64,000 bases of DNA from Anaerolineae bacterium (GTDB taxonomy: Bacteria; Chloroflexota; Anaerolineae; Anaerolineales; UBA11579): assembly GCA_004297445.1 (NCBI GenBank), contig SCUK01000077.1, positions 19,636 through 83,635 of the forward strand, given 5' to 3'. The notes below the pieces were generated by a model. It was given only the letters and a program-made list of their open reading frames with translations. It was not told the origin of the DNA and made no database searches. Of the stretch, positions 8,728-18,900 are shown piece by piece. The first letter of the stretch is position 1. Every line of letters starts with the position of its first letter. Both the position numbers and the translations under genes were made by a program.

Positions 8728-9957
8728 ATGCGCGTTAGCGAGATGTTAAAGGAAATCCGCGGGCCATGGCTCAAGCGGGTATCGCATACTTTAATGCGGG
8801 GCGAAGAGGGGCGGGAAGCGCTGGAGCAGACGCTTAACCGTTACTATGACCTGCTGTTGCAGGCTGTGGCGACGGGCGACCCGGGCTGGCTCAAACCGCT
8901 GCTCATCGAGTGGGCATCCCTGCGTACGGAGGACGAACTTCAGGAAGTCGACCTTTCGCTTTCGCCGGTGATGGCGGCGATGATTGGCGAGACGTTCAAT
9001 GTGGCGCGTGAAGTACTGGAACCCGAGGCAGCGTTGGAGTTGTATGAAGCGTTACTCCCAGTCTATACCTATTCCTATACCGAAATTGCGCGGCACGAAA
9101 TCCTGCTGCGGGTTAGTTACGTATCCTCGCAACTTGACAAGGTTAAAGATGAACTTCAGCGGCTGGACCGCAGCAAATCAGATTTCATTTCGGTGGCGGC
9201 ACACGAGCTCAAGACACCGTTGACCCTGATCGAGGGGTACGCGGCGATGCTGCGTGAACAGATTCGCAAGGAAGAAGAGACATCGCCAATTGTGTTGATG
9301 TTACGGGGTGTGAACAATGGCACCACGCGGCTGGGCGAAATCATCAATGACATGATCGACGTGTCTCTAATCGACAATAACCTGCTGACGCTGTCTTTCC
9401 AACCTACCTGGGTGAACCGACTGATTGAACACCTGGTGGAAGAAACGACAACCCTGGCAACTGACCGAGGGCAGAGCATTGACGTGATACCGTTTGACGG
9501 GTGGGAGAAGCAAACCTTTGCGGATACCGAGCGCATCTTCCAGGCGCTGCGGAATGTGATGACCAATGCCATCAAGTACACGCCGGATGGCGGAAAAATC
9601 ACTGTGAGCGGGCGAACGCTGCCGGGCTTTCTGGAAGTTACGATTTCAGATAGCGGGATTGGCATTGACCCGGAGGACCAGTCGATGATCTTCCGCAAGT
9701 TCGGGCGACTGGGGGCAGTGGCGACACACTCCAGCGGCAAGACGAAATTCAAGGGCGGGGGGCCAGGATTGGGGCTGCCCATCACCAAGGGCATCCTGGA
9801 AGCGCACGGCGGGACCATCTGGGTCGAGTCTGACGGGTATGACGAACAGGCACTCCCGGGCGCGACGTTCCATGTGCTGTTGCCGCTGCGCAACGAGCCG
9901 CCAGATGCCAAGGCGGCCAAGTTGTTCCGGAGCGCCGAAGAAAATCTGGACTCTTAG
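8728..9957 (+). CDS. sensor histidine kinase with helical N-terminal domain
   Basis: This 409-residue kinase shows no transmembrane segment. Residues 1-145 are mostly helical and resemble RsbR-type sensory N-termini, then come a short coiled coil (SSQLDKVKDELQRLDRSK), the HisKA box SVAAHELKTPLTLIEGYAAML and a HATPase domain (NAIKYTPDGGKI, DSGIGIDPED, GPGLGLPITKGI). I start at 8728 rather than at an in-frame ATG 45 bases upstream, because TAAAAT at 8712-8717 is a likely -10 box and would give an almost leaderless message. The stop overlaps the next gene by one base. No response regulator is adjacent, so the partner is unknown. Confidence 0.85.
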   Translation: MRVSEMLKEIRGPWLKRVSHTLMRGEEGREALEQTLNRYYDLLLQAVATGDPGWLKPLLIEWASLRTEDELQEVDLSLSPVMAAMIGETFNVAREVLEPEAALELYEALLPVYTYSYTEIARHEILLRVSYVSSQLDKVKDELQRLDRSKSDFISVAAHELKTPLTLIEGYAAMLREQIRKEEETSPIVLMLRGVNNGTTRLGEIINDMIDVSLIDNNLLTLSFQPTWVNRLIEHLVEETTTLATDRGQSIDVIPFDGWEKQTFADTERIFQALRNVMTNAIKYTPDGGKITVSGRTLPGFLEVTISDSGIGIDPEDQSMIFRKFGRLGAVATHSSGKTKFKGGGPGLGLPITKGILEAHGGTIWVESDGYDEQALPGATFHVLLPLRNEPPDAKAAKLFRSAEENLDS

Positions 9958-11165
9958 TGAAAACCACTTTATTGGTATCGGAGACCTCCTTCATGCAACC
10001 TGCTGACCGAGTATCGGCGTCAAAACCGTACTTCTTCGCACAACTGGGGAAGCGCATTAACCAATTGAAAGCCAATGGCGTCGATGTGATTCGTCTGGAT
10101 ATGGGTTCGCCTGACCTGCCGCCCGCTGACTTCATCATTGACGCCATGGCGAATGAAATCCGCAAGCCGGATGTGCACGGGTATACGCTCGGGGGCGGTG
10201 TGCAGAAGTTCCGGCAGGCAGTGACGAATTTCTATTCGCGGCGTTTTGGCGTCGAACTAGACCCGATGACGGAAGTCATCGACCTGATTGGCTCCAAGGA
10301 AGGCCTGTTCATCATTTCGCAGGTGCTGGTAAACCGGGGCGATGTTGCGCTGGTGCCAGACCCGGGATATGGCGTGTATGCGGCGGGCGCGGAAGTGGCG
10401 GGGGCGGACGTGGTGGCGATGCCTCTGCTGGCCGAAAATGAGTTTCTGCCGGACCTGGGCGCCATCCCGACTGATGCGGCAAGACGGGCGAAGGTCATGT
10501 TTCTTAATTACCCCAACAACCCGACCGGAGCCACGGCCAACCTGGCGTTCTTTGAAAAAGTCGTCGCTTTTGCGAAGGAGTACGATATCCTGGTGGCGCA
10601 CGACGCGCCGTATGCGGATGTTGCCTTTGATGCTTACCGTGCACCAAGCATCCTGCAGATTGCCGGCGCAAAGGATGTGGCAGTAGAGTTCAACTCGTTT
10701 TCAAAAATCTATAATATGGCCGGCTGGCGCCTGGGGATGGCGCTGGGCAATCGGGATGTATTGGGCTATATTGAAAATTACAAGAGTTTGCAGGACTCGG
10801 CGATGTTTGGGCCAATCATGACTGCAGGGGTGGCGGCGTTGCAGGGAGACCAGGAATGGATCGAAGAGCGAAACCAAGTATACCAGGAGCGACGGGATAT
10901 CGCACTGAGCGGGCTGCGGGCAGCAGGATTTGAGGTTGCCACTCCAAAAGCGGCGCTGTACCTGTGGATCCGTCTTCCTGAAGGCGAGGACAGTACCGAT
11001 TTCTGTGCCCGCCTGCTGGATGAAACCGGGGTAAGCCTGACGCCGGGGGTAGTGTTCGGGAAACACGGAGAAGGCTACATGCGACTTTCCCTGGTGACGG
11101 CGACGGAACGCATCACCGAAGGCGTGAATCGCATTTGCGATTGGATGAAAACAGGAAAAAGCTGA
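9957..11165 (+). CDS. class I/II PLP aminotransferase, LL-diaminopimelate aminotransferase-like
   Basis: This fold-type I aminotransferase contains LDMGSPDLPPADFI, the cofactor-binding region DLIGSKEG, FLNYPNNPTGA, and the Schiff-base lysine in FNSFSKIYNMAGWRLG (Lys near 250). The pattern resembles LL-diaminopimelate aminotransferase (DapL), which Chloroflexota use for lysine synthesis, but a general aspartate or aromatic role is possible. The GTG at 9957 overlaps the kinase stop by one base. An ATG at 9993, preceded by GGAG, is the alternative start and would remove 12 residues. The gene also overlaps hflX, so the three are probably co-transcribed. Confidence 0.8.
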   Translation: MKTTLLVSETSFMQPADRVSASKPYFFAQLGKRINQLKANGVDVIRLDMGSPDLPPADFIIDAMANEIRKPDVHGYTLGGGVQKFRQAVTNFYSRRFGVELDPMTEVIDLIGSKEGLFIISQVLVNRGDVALVPDPGYGVYAAGAEVAGADVVAMPLLAENEFLPDLGAIPTDAARRAKVMFLNYPNNPTGATANLAFFEKVVAFAKEYDILVAHDAPYADVAFDAYRAPSILQIAGAKDVAVEFNSFSKIYNMAGWRLGMALGNRDVLGYIENYKSLQDSAMFGPIMTAGVAALQGDQEWIEERNQVYQERRDIALSGLRAAGFEVATPKAALYLWIRLPEGEDSTDFCARLLDETGVSLTPGVVFGKHGEGYMRLSLVTATERITEGVNRICDWMKTGKS

Positions 11166-12520
11166 TGTCTAAAAAAGAACCTTTGCCGACCCAGATGCCG
11201 CGCGAGCGGGCATTTCTGATCGGCGTTGAAATCCGGGGCGAAGAAGGGCTGCTGCCGCTGGAGGAGAGCCTGGACGAACTGGCGCTGCTGGCGAAAACCG
11301 CAGGCCTGAACGTGGTTGGCGAGGCCAGCCAGCGACTCGAAAATAGAAATCCGAAAACGCTGATTGGGGCGGGCAAGCTGGAAGAAGTGGAAGCGCTGGC
11401 GGAAGAAATGCGGGCCGAAGTGCTCATCTTTGATGATGAACTTTCCCCGCGCCACCAGCGCGAACTTGAAAACGTGTTCACGGACAAGGTGCGGGTGCTG
11501 GACCGGACGGCGCTAATCCTGGATATCTTTGCGCAACACGCAAGTACACATGAGGGCGCCCTGCAGGTAGAACTGGCGCAATACGAATACCGTCTGCCCA
11601 GATTGACACGGGCATGGACGCACCTGGCACGCCAGGCCGGCGGCGGCGGGGGTCGTACCGGCAATGGCGGCGTGGGCCTGCGCGGCCCCGGCGAAAAACA
11701 ACTGGAAGTGGACCGCCGAGATATCCGGCGGCGAATCGACCAATTGAAAGGCGAGCTTGAGAAGGTGCGAGCGCACCGCGGCCGACACCGCGAAAAGCGC
11801 AAGCGCGCTCGCATTCCCGTAGTGGCGGTGGTGGGCTACACCAACGCCGGCAAGTCGACGTTGTTAAATCGAATCGCGGGGGCAGATGTGCTAACGGCTG
11901 ACCAGCTGTTTGCGACGCTGGACCCGACCACGCGGCGGGTGGAACTCTCCGGCGGGCGGGTGGCGTTGTTCACGGATACAGTCGGGTTCATCCAAAAGCT
12001 GCCGACCACGCTGGTGGCGGCTTTCCGGGCGACGCTGGAAGAAATCTCGGAAGCGGAATTGCTGTTGCATGTGATTGATGCGACGCACCCAAGCGCGCTG
12101 GCGCAGTCCGAGGCGGTGCTGGAGACGCTGGCCGATATTTCGGCGGAGCACATCCCGATGCTGACGGTGCTGAACAAGGTTGACCGGTTTGCGGACGATG
12201 CTGACCTAGCGGCGTTGATGGAGGATTTCCCGGGAGGCGTGCAGGTTTCCGCGTTAACCGGCGCGGGGATGGAGGCGTTGCTGGATGCGGTCCATCGAAA
12301 ATTGTACGAGTCGTTCACGGAAGTCTCGGTGCACCTGCCTTTCCAGGAGGGCGCGTTGATCGCCCTGTTCCATGAGCAGGGGCAGGTGGATAAGGTGGAG
12401 CATACGCGCCGCGGCGTGCGGATGGAAGGGCGACTGCCCGGCCGGCTGTTAGCGCGGTTCATGCCATTTGAGACAACCAATGTAATTGAAGTCCTTGAGG
12501 AAGAAGAGGAGGATGCCTGA
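11165..12520 (+). CDS. hflX: ribosome-associated GTPase HflX
   Basis: HflX binds the 50S subunit and splits or rescues stalled ribosomes. The 451-residue protein has the HflX N-terminal domain (TLIGAGKLEEVEALA, IFDDELSPRHQRELE), the Gly-rich loop region, a basic linker helix, and a GTPase domain from about 222 with G1 GYTNAGKST, the switch segments FATLDPTTRRV and DTVGFIQKLP, and G4 LNKVD. The ATG at 11165 overlaps the preceding stop (TGATG) and has AGGAAAAAG upstream, so ten further in-frame codons upstream are not used. The end overlaps the next small gene in the same way, showing translational coupling. Confidence 0.95.
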   Translation: MSKKEPLPTQMPRERAFLIGVEIRGEEGLLPLEESLDELALLAKTAGLNVVGEASQRLENRNPKTLIGAGKLEEVEALAEEMRAEVLIFDDELSPRHQRELENVFTDKVRVLDRTALILDIFAQHASTHEGALQVELAQYEYRLPRLTRAWTHLARQAGGGGGRTGNGGVGLRGPGEKQLEVDRRDIRRRIDQLKGELEKVRAHRGRHREKRKRARIPVVAVVGYTNAGKSTLLNRIAGADVLTADQLFATLDPTTRRVELSGGRVALFTDTVGFIQKLPTTLVAAFRATLEEISEAELLLHVIDATHPSALAQSEAVLETLADISAEHIPMLTVLNKVDRFADDADLAALMEDFPGGVQVSALTGAGMEALLDAVHRKLYESFTEVSVHLPFQEGALIALFHEQGQVDKVEHTRRGVRMEGRLPGRLLARFMPFETTNVIEVLEEEEEDA

Positions 12521-12729
12521 TGGGTGGTTTATCGCGATTGCTGGATGTATTGTCTGAGTACCTGGCGCACCGGAAAGGGCTGTTGCCGGGGCTGGGAATC
12601 CTGCTGGTTTTGGCGAACCTGATCCTTGGCATGATCCCGGGGATGGGGTTCCTGGCGGAGAGCGACCTGCTGCTGCATCTGGGGGTGGTGGTTGGGCTGC
12701 TGGGGTTGATGCTGGCACGGGCGCTCTAG
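12520..12729 (+). CDS. small membrane protein of unknown function
   Basis: This 69-residue protein has two hydrophobic segments (about 20-40 and 48-68) separated by an acidic turn (FLAESDLL). Its ATG overlaps the hflX stop (TGATG), which argues that it is real and translated with hflX. I recognise no family. It is followed by a good intrinsic terminator. Confidence 0.65.
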   Translation: MGGLSRLLDVLSEYLAHRKGLLPGLGILLVLANLILGMIPGMGFLAESDLLLHLGVVVGLLGLMLARAL

Positions 12730-12828
12730 CCTGCGAAAATACGATCTACAGAGGCGCGCTGTAGTTTGGAAGGGAAGTGGTTGAGCAATTTGCGAAAGTG
12801 GGTACCCTTCTTTGGAATGACACCGATG

Positions 12829-12866
12829 AAAATGCCTTGCGAGGGAGACCACGCAGGGCATTTTTG
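12829..12866 (+). terminator. intrinsic terminator of the hflX operon
   Basis: AAAATGCC (12829-12836) pairs with GGCATTTT (12857-12864). With the inner bases the stem is about 12 bp including one G-T pair, with a 12-nt loop and a run of T. It ends the kinase - aminotransferase - hflX - small membrane protein transcription unit, only 10 nt before the next start codon. Confidence 0.8.
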
Positions 12867-12875
12867 TAAGGATGG

Positions 12876-15803
12876 ATGATGAGCCAGGAACAGTTGCGAG
12901 ATGTAACCGAAGATCTGCGCAAGGCCATTGAGGGGGAAGTGCGGACAGACCCGGCCAGCCGGATGCTGTATGCGACCGATGGCAGCATCTACCAGATTCT
13001 GCCGCTGGGCGTTGTTTTCCCGAAGACACAGGATGAACTCTCGGCGGTGGTCGAAATCGCGGGGCGGCACGGCGTGCCGGTGCTGCCCCGCGGGTCGGGG
13101 TCAAGCCTGGCCGGGCAAAGCATCGGGGCGGCGCTGGTCATCGACTGTACACGGCATCTCAATCGAATTGTGAACATAGACGGGGAGCAACGGACGGCGA
13201 CGGTGGAGCCCGGGGTGGTGTTAAACGCGTTCAACAATGCAGCGGCGAAACACGGCCTGCAGTTCGGGCCGGACCCGGCCTCGGCGGATAGGGCGACGTT
13301 TGGAGGGATGATTGGAAACAATTCCACCGGCGCACATTCGATCCTGTATGGGATGACGGCGGACCATGTGATAGGGCTGGATGTGGCGCTGGCAGATGGG
13401 ACGACTGCGCGGCTGGAAGATGTGAGTGTGCGGGAGGCGGAGCGGCGGGCGGGAATGGGAATGCTGGAAGGCGCGCTGTATGCGGCAAGCCTGAAGGTGC
13501 GGGATGAGTACGCGGATGAAATCCGCGCCCGCTGGCCGAAGACGTGGCGGCGGGCATCCGGTTATGCGCTGAATTACCTGCTGGGCTGGTCGGCGAGCGC
13601 GCCACCACGTTGGGAAGAGAGCGGCCTTGGGCACAACTATCCTCCGCTGGGCGCGGGGCGTATTAATCTGGCGCAATTGATGGTGGGTTCCGAAGGGACG
13701 CTGGCGGCGTTCCGGCAGGCAACCTTTCACCTAGTTCCCACCCCGGAGCATACCTGCCTGGGGGTGCTGGCGTTTGACAGTATTGTGGCGGCGTGCGAAG
13801 CCACGCCAGGCTTGCTGGAGAGGCAGCCTACGGCGGTGGAACTGATCCCGCGGGCGCTCATAAACCGCGCCCGGGCGGTGCCCGCCTATGCGGCGCGACT
13901 GGGGTTCGTGCAGGGCGACCCGGCGGCAATCCTCGTGGTGGAGTTCGCGGGCGGTGAAGCGGCAAGATTGCGAGAGAAGGTGCAGGCGTTGGGGGTGGGC
14001 GGGGTGGTCGCCGAGACGGCGGCACAGCAGGCTGAAGTGTGGGCCGTGCGCAAGGTCGGGCTGGGATTATTGATGTCGGTAAAAGGGGATGCTAAGCCAC
14101 TGCCATTTGTGGAGGACATGGCGGTGCCGGTGGAGCGGCTGGCGGAATTCGTACGCGGGTTTGAGCGCATTCTGGCGGAGCACGGGACGGGCGGGGACTT
14201 TTACGCCCATGCCTCAGCGGGGTGTTTGCATGTGCGGCCGTTGATAAACTTGAAAACCGAACAGGGTATTGAACTGATGAGGAGCATCAGCCGGGCGGTG
14301 GTGGACTTGACGCTGGGGCTGGGCGGGGCGTTGAGCGGCGAGCACGGGGACGGACTGTCCCATGCGGAGTGGCTGGAACGCGGGTATGGGCCGCGCCTGA
14401 CCGAGGCATTTGAGGTCATCAAGCGGGCGGCCGACCCCAAGGGGCTGCTCAACCCGGGAAAGGTGATCGATGCGCAGAAAATGCACGAGAACCTGCGCTA
14501 CGGCGCGAACTACAAGGCCGAGACATGGAAACCGGTGCTGGACTTCACCGGGCAGGAGACCCTGCTGGGGGCGATTGAGATGTGCAACGGGGCGGGCGTA
14601 TGCCGCAAAGACGGTGGCGTGATGTGCCCGTCGTTCCAGGCGACACGCGAGGAAATGCACAGCACGCGCGGGCGGGCGAACCTGCTGCGGGGCATGCTCT
14701 CCGGGCGGTTCCCGATGGCGGAGCTGGCGGAGGAAGCGGTGCATGGCGCGCTGGACCTGTGCCTGGAGTGCAAGGGTTGTAAAGCAGAGTGCCCGTCCGG
14801 CGTGGACATGGCGAAAATCAAATATGAATACCTGCATCATTACCACCAGTCGCATCGGAGGCCGCTGCGCGACTACCTGTTCGGCTATATCGGGACGTTG
14901 GGGCGGTTGGGGAGGGTGGCGACGCCGGTCGCGAATTTGACTATGAGGTTAGTGCCCAAGAAAGCGATGGGATTGGCGAAGGAAAGGAGTCTGCCGCGAC
15001 TTGCAGGGAAGAAATTTAGCGCTGGCGGGCAAAGGGGCGGGGACGGGGTACTGTTTCTATCCGATGCCTTTACGGAATATTTCTATCCGGAGGTGGGCGC
15101 GGCAGCCGTGGACATGTTGCAGGCGGCGGGCTATCGGGTGGTGAAGATTCCGGTGGTCGGCGCGGGCCGGACGTTAATCTCCAAGGGATTCCTGCCGCAG
15201 GCCAGACGGCATGCCGAACGGGTATTGACGGCGATTGAATTGATTGACCCACTGGGGGAGATGCCGGTAGTGGGCGTGGAGCCGTCCGAGTTGCTGACCT
15301 TGCGGGATGAATATCTGGACCTGCTGCCGGGAAATGAAAAGGCGAGGGGCCTGTCCTGGCGCGCTTATTTGATTGATGAATTCATGGTGCGACCCGGGAA
15401 AGATGGGCGGCTGCGGTTTGAGGCGTTGGCGGGGGTTGGACGGGGGGAGAAGGTGCTGTTCCACGGGCATTGCTACCAGAAGGCGCAGCCGCCGGCGGAG
15501 GACGGCTACCCCAGCGGACCGGCGGCGACGCGGGCGTTTCTGGAAGGGATGGGGTATGAGGCGGAGATGATTCAGGCGGGGTGCTGTGGGATGGCCGGGT
15601 CATTTGGCTACGAGGCGGAGCATTACGAGGTCTCGATGCAAGTAGGGGAACTGGCGCTGTTTCCAGCGGTGCGAGCGGCAGGGGACGTGAGACTGGCAGC
15701 GTCAGGCGTTTCGTGCCGAACGCAGATCGAAGCGGGGACGGGGCGGAAGGCGGTGCATCCGGTGATGCTGGGGCGGCAAGACGCCATTGCGGCAGACGAG
15801 TAA
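12876..15803 (+). CDS. FAD-linked and 4Fe-4S D-2-hydroxyacid dehydrogenase (fused GlcD-GlcF type)
   Basis: This 975-residue cytosolic or membrane-peripheral enzyme oxidises a D-2-hydroxyacid (lactate, glycolate or 2-hydroxyglutarate) and passes electrons through Fe-S centres. It has a PCMH-type FAD domain at about 45-225 (RGSGSSLAGQSIG, GGMIGNNSTGAHS), a FAD C-terminal cap to about 545 (LSGEHGDGLSHAEW), two Cys clusters (CNGAGVC..MC near 568; CLECKGCKAEC near 628) and a cysteine-rich CCG domain with GCCGMAGSFGYE near 901. The architecture matches E. coli YdiJ (about 1018 residues). AAGG precedes the ATG pair at 12876/12879. Exact substrate is not resolvable. Confidence 0.88.
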   Translation: MMSQEQLRDVTEDLRKAIEGEVRTDPASRMLYATDGSIYQILPLGVVFPKTQDELSAVVEIAGRHGVPVLPRGSGSSLAGQSIGAALVIDCTRHLNRIVNIDGEQRTATVEPGVVLNAFNNAAAKHGLQFGPDPASADRATFGGMIGNNSTGAHSILYGMTADHVIGLDVALADGTTARLEDVSVREAERRAGMGMLEGALYAASLKVRDEYADEIRARWPKTWRRASGYALNYLLGWSASAPPRWEESGLGHNYPPLGAGRINLAQLMVGSEGTLAAFRQATFHLVPTPEHTCLGVLAFDSIVAACEATPGLLERQPTAVELIPRALINRARAVPAYAARLGFVQGDPAAILVVEFAGGEAARLREKVQALGVGGVVAETAAQQAEVWAVRKVGLGLLMSVKGDAKPLPFVEDMAVPVERLAEFVRGFERILAEHGTGGDFYAHASAGCLHVRPLINLKTEQGIELMRSISRAVVDLTLGLGGALSGEHGDGLSHAEWLERGYGPRLTEAFEVIKRAADPKGLLNPGKVIDAQKMHENLRYGANYKAETWKPVLDFTGQETLLGAIEMCNGAGVCRKDGGVMCPSFQATREEMHSTRGRANLLRGMLSGRFPMAELAEEAVHGALDLCLECKGCKAECPSGVDMAKIKYEYLHHYHQSHRRPLRDYLFGYIGTLGRLGRVATPVANLTMRLVPKKAMGLAKERSLPRLAGKKFSAGGQRGGDGVLFLSDAFTEYFYPEVGAAAVDMLQAAGYRVVKIPVVGAGRTLISKGFLPQARRHAERVLTAIELIDPLGEMPVVGVEPSELLTLRDEYLDLLPGNEKARGLSWRAYLIDEFMVRPGKDGRLRFEALAGVGRGEKVLFHGHCYQKAQPPAEDGYPSGPAATRAFLEGMGYEAEMIQAGCCGMAGSFGYEAEHYEVSMQVGELALFPAVRAAGDVRLAASGVSCRTQIEAGTGRKAVHPVMLGRQDAIAADE

Positions 15804-15983
15804 GGAAAGAGAATGGGTCCGCGGGAGCTCACGCCCTATGATGAGATGTATGTCGATGGCGCGGGCGTTAATTGAGTACGTTCTGGCGCGGGAACCGCAC
15901 GGCGCGGCTGGTGACCCACCAGGCAGGAGTTCATAGATTCGGCAGGAATTTGCGGGCAGTATGAAAGCGATGGGCGTTAAGGG

Positions 15984-18900
15984 TTAGCCAACGGGATGGC
16001 TTTCAAGAGCCGGGTCGATAGGCAGGGCGACGCGGAAGGTGGTACCGAAGTTGAGCCGGCTCTGGACAGTGACCGTGCCGCTGTGTTTTTCGCAGATTTC
16101 CTTGACGAGAGCGAGGCCGAGGCCGGTGCCACCGTGCTTGCGGGTGCTGCTCCCGTCAATCTGATAGAAACGCTCGAAGATACGGTCCAGTTCGGATTCC
16201 GGGATGCCGGAACCCGTGTCTGAGACTTCCAGAACAATTTCATTATCTTGGCGAAAGAGACGGACAGCGATTGTGCCGCGAACGGGGGTGAACTTGAGGG
16301 CATTGCCGAGCAGGTTGTCCAGCACGCGGCGCAGCATTTCCGGGTCACCGCGCAAGGCGGGAATCTCGGGAGCGAGCTGGCGTTTCAGGTTCAGGCGCGC
16401 CCGTTCAGCAACGACGGCGAAGTCTTCGAGTTGAAACTCCACCAGGCTGCGAAGGTCGACCATCTGGGGGCGCAAGCCTACATTTTCGGTTTCCAGGAGG
16501 GCGGTAAGGTCGCTAATCATTTTGTTGAGCATATCGACGCGACGGCGAATGATGCCGATGGGTTCGCCGAAGTCCGGGGGCATCTCGCCCAGTTCACCTG
16601 AGTCGAGCAGTTCGATGTAGCCTTTGATAATCGAGAGCGGCGTTCGGAGTTCGTGCGATACGTTTTGAACAAACTCCGATTTAAGCCGGTCCAGTTCTTC
16701 CTGTTTGGCGAGGGCGCGGGCAAGGTCGATGGCGCGCTCCTGGGCGTCTGCATAGAGGCGGGTGTTTTCGATGACGGCTGCGGCCTGGCTGGAAAAGACA
16801 GCCAGCAGGCGGGTGTCATCGTCGGTGAAGCCGCCGCGTTTGTTGAGGGCAAATACGACGCCAAGAAAGCGTTCGTTGCGCGACATGGGCGCGGCGAGAA
16901 GGTTTTGAATTGGAAGGAAGGAAGACAGTGTCTCGAAGATGACGGGGTTTTCCGATGGGGAATTGCTGTGATGTACATCCAGGGCGCGGGCGTTCCAAAG
17001 CCTACCGGCAGTGGTGGGCGAGATGCTGACCTGATTCAGGACTTCGTCTGTGACACCAAAGCCTGGTTTTTGGGCGATGAGGTAACCGGTAATGGGGTCG
17101 ATGAGAGCAACAATGCAAGTGTCGGCGCCGAGGAGGCGAGCGAGGCGCTCAACCAGCGTGCCGTAGGTTTCCTGGACGTCGGTCATGGTTTTGAACGCTT
17201 CGGCAATTTCGTATAAGCCGCGCAGTTCCGAAGCGCGCCGCTCTTCTTCCTTACTCAAACGAAGCTTCTCGATCACTATCCCAACCTGGGCGGCGACGGT
17301 GGTAAGGAGACGCTCATCATCCTCGCTGAAGGCATTGATGCGATGGTTTTCGGTATTGATCACGCCTTCGACCTGACCCGCGACATAAAGAGGAACGCAT
17401 AACTCCGAGCGGGTATGGGGGTCAATCTCGACATAGTCTTCGAGGGTGCGGACATCGGCAACGCGCTGGGGTCGGGCGGCGCGAGCGACTTCCCAGCATA
17501 GACCGCGGGAGAGAGCGGGAATCGGAGGGCTTTTGTGTTCGCCTTCCCAATAGGATGGATGGTGCAAGAGCTGCTGCCGGTTTTCGGAATATGTGAGGAA
17601 GCCGAAATTATCCGGATAGAGCGTCCGGCCGATGAGAGTGGTTGCGCGGCGAATGAGCTCATCTTCGTCAACGGCTTCAAGCCCGGCGAGGCTGATGCCC
17701 TGAAGGACGGTCAGCTCGTCCACTCGACGGCGGGTGGCGCGGAACAAGCGGGCGTTGTCCATGGTGGATGCAATCTGACTGGCGAACAATTGCGCGGCTT
17801 CCTGGTCAGCGGGGGTGAAGCGGTGAGCGGAATGACTATCCAGCAGGACGAGAGAGCCGAGACAGACATCGCCGTGGAGGAGCGGTACGCCCATGATGGC
17901 GCGAGCATTAAACGTGTGGACCAGAGAGGTGCTAACCAGCTCTGATGTTCGAGCATCGTTAACAATGTAGGCGCGACGTTCGCGAATGACACGAACGCCG
18001 AGAGTTTCCTGGTCATCCAGTGGAAGGCGAAGTTTGACGAAGTCTTCCCGCCCGGGGCCGTTGCCAGCAAAGCCCACTACGTCCAGACCGTCCAGAAGCC
18101 AAATAAAGGCCGAATCAATTCCGAATACTGACCGAGCTTCATTGCAAATCGTATCCAGAAGTGATTGCAGGTCGATCGAGGCGGTGAGGGCGCTACCGAC
18201 CCTAGCCAGCGAGGCGAGGAGCCGGTTGCGTTCCTGGGCTTCATCCAAGAGAAAGGCGTTTTGGATGGCGATGGCAACTTGATCCGCGAGGACGCTGAGG
18301 AATTTTACACTTTCCGGATTCAGCGCGTTCGGCTGATTGCTCTGAACATCCAATACACCATATTGGGTATTACCAGCAATCAGCGGCAGAGCCAATTCAG
18401 CGCGGGTGTTGGGGAGGAGCGGATTGAGGCGATGGAGTGGATCTGTGCGGGTATCCGGGGAAACATGCAGCTGACCGGACATGCCCACCTGACTAATGAT
18501 GCCGTGATCGCCGAGGTTGTAGCCGTGGCCTCCGGAAATCATCTGCCGGCCGGCGCTGCTGTTGGCGGCGCGCATCACAAGACGCTTGCCAGAGCGATCG
18601 TTTAGATAGATTGAAACGTGGTAAAAGTCGAAACGCTCGCCGATGAGCCGGGTAACTTTTGGGAGAAGTTCGTCCAGACTGTGAAAGGAGGCGGCGGCGC
18701 GACCGACTTCGGCAGCAGCTTCGAGACCGGTAGCTCGCTCGTGCAGCGCAGAATGGGCCTCGCTGGTGCCTGCCAACGTGTGGGTTAGATCACGTAAGCC
18801 GATGTAGATGATAGCCGAAGCAAACGCGAACGTGAGCGTAAGAAGAATAAGCAGTTCACCGGGTGTGAAGGCGAGTTCCGGGACGGGGAGCAGGCCGCGG

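Noticed and set aside
15813..15875. Mini-frame of 20 codons (MGPRELTPYDEMYVDGAGVN) after the dehydrogenase gene
   Set aside because: It faintly resembles the start of circularly permuted ATP-grasp proteins and could be a gene remnant, but it is too short and no frame continues it.
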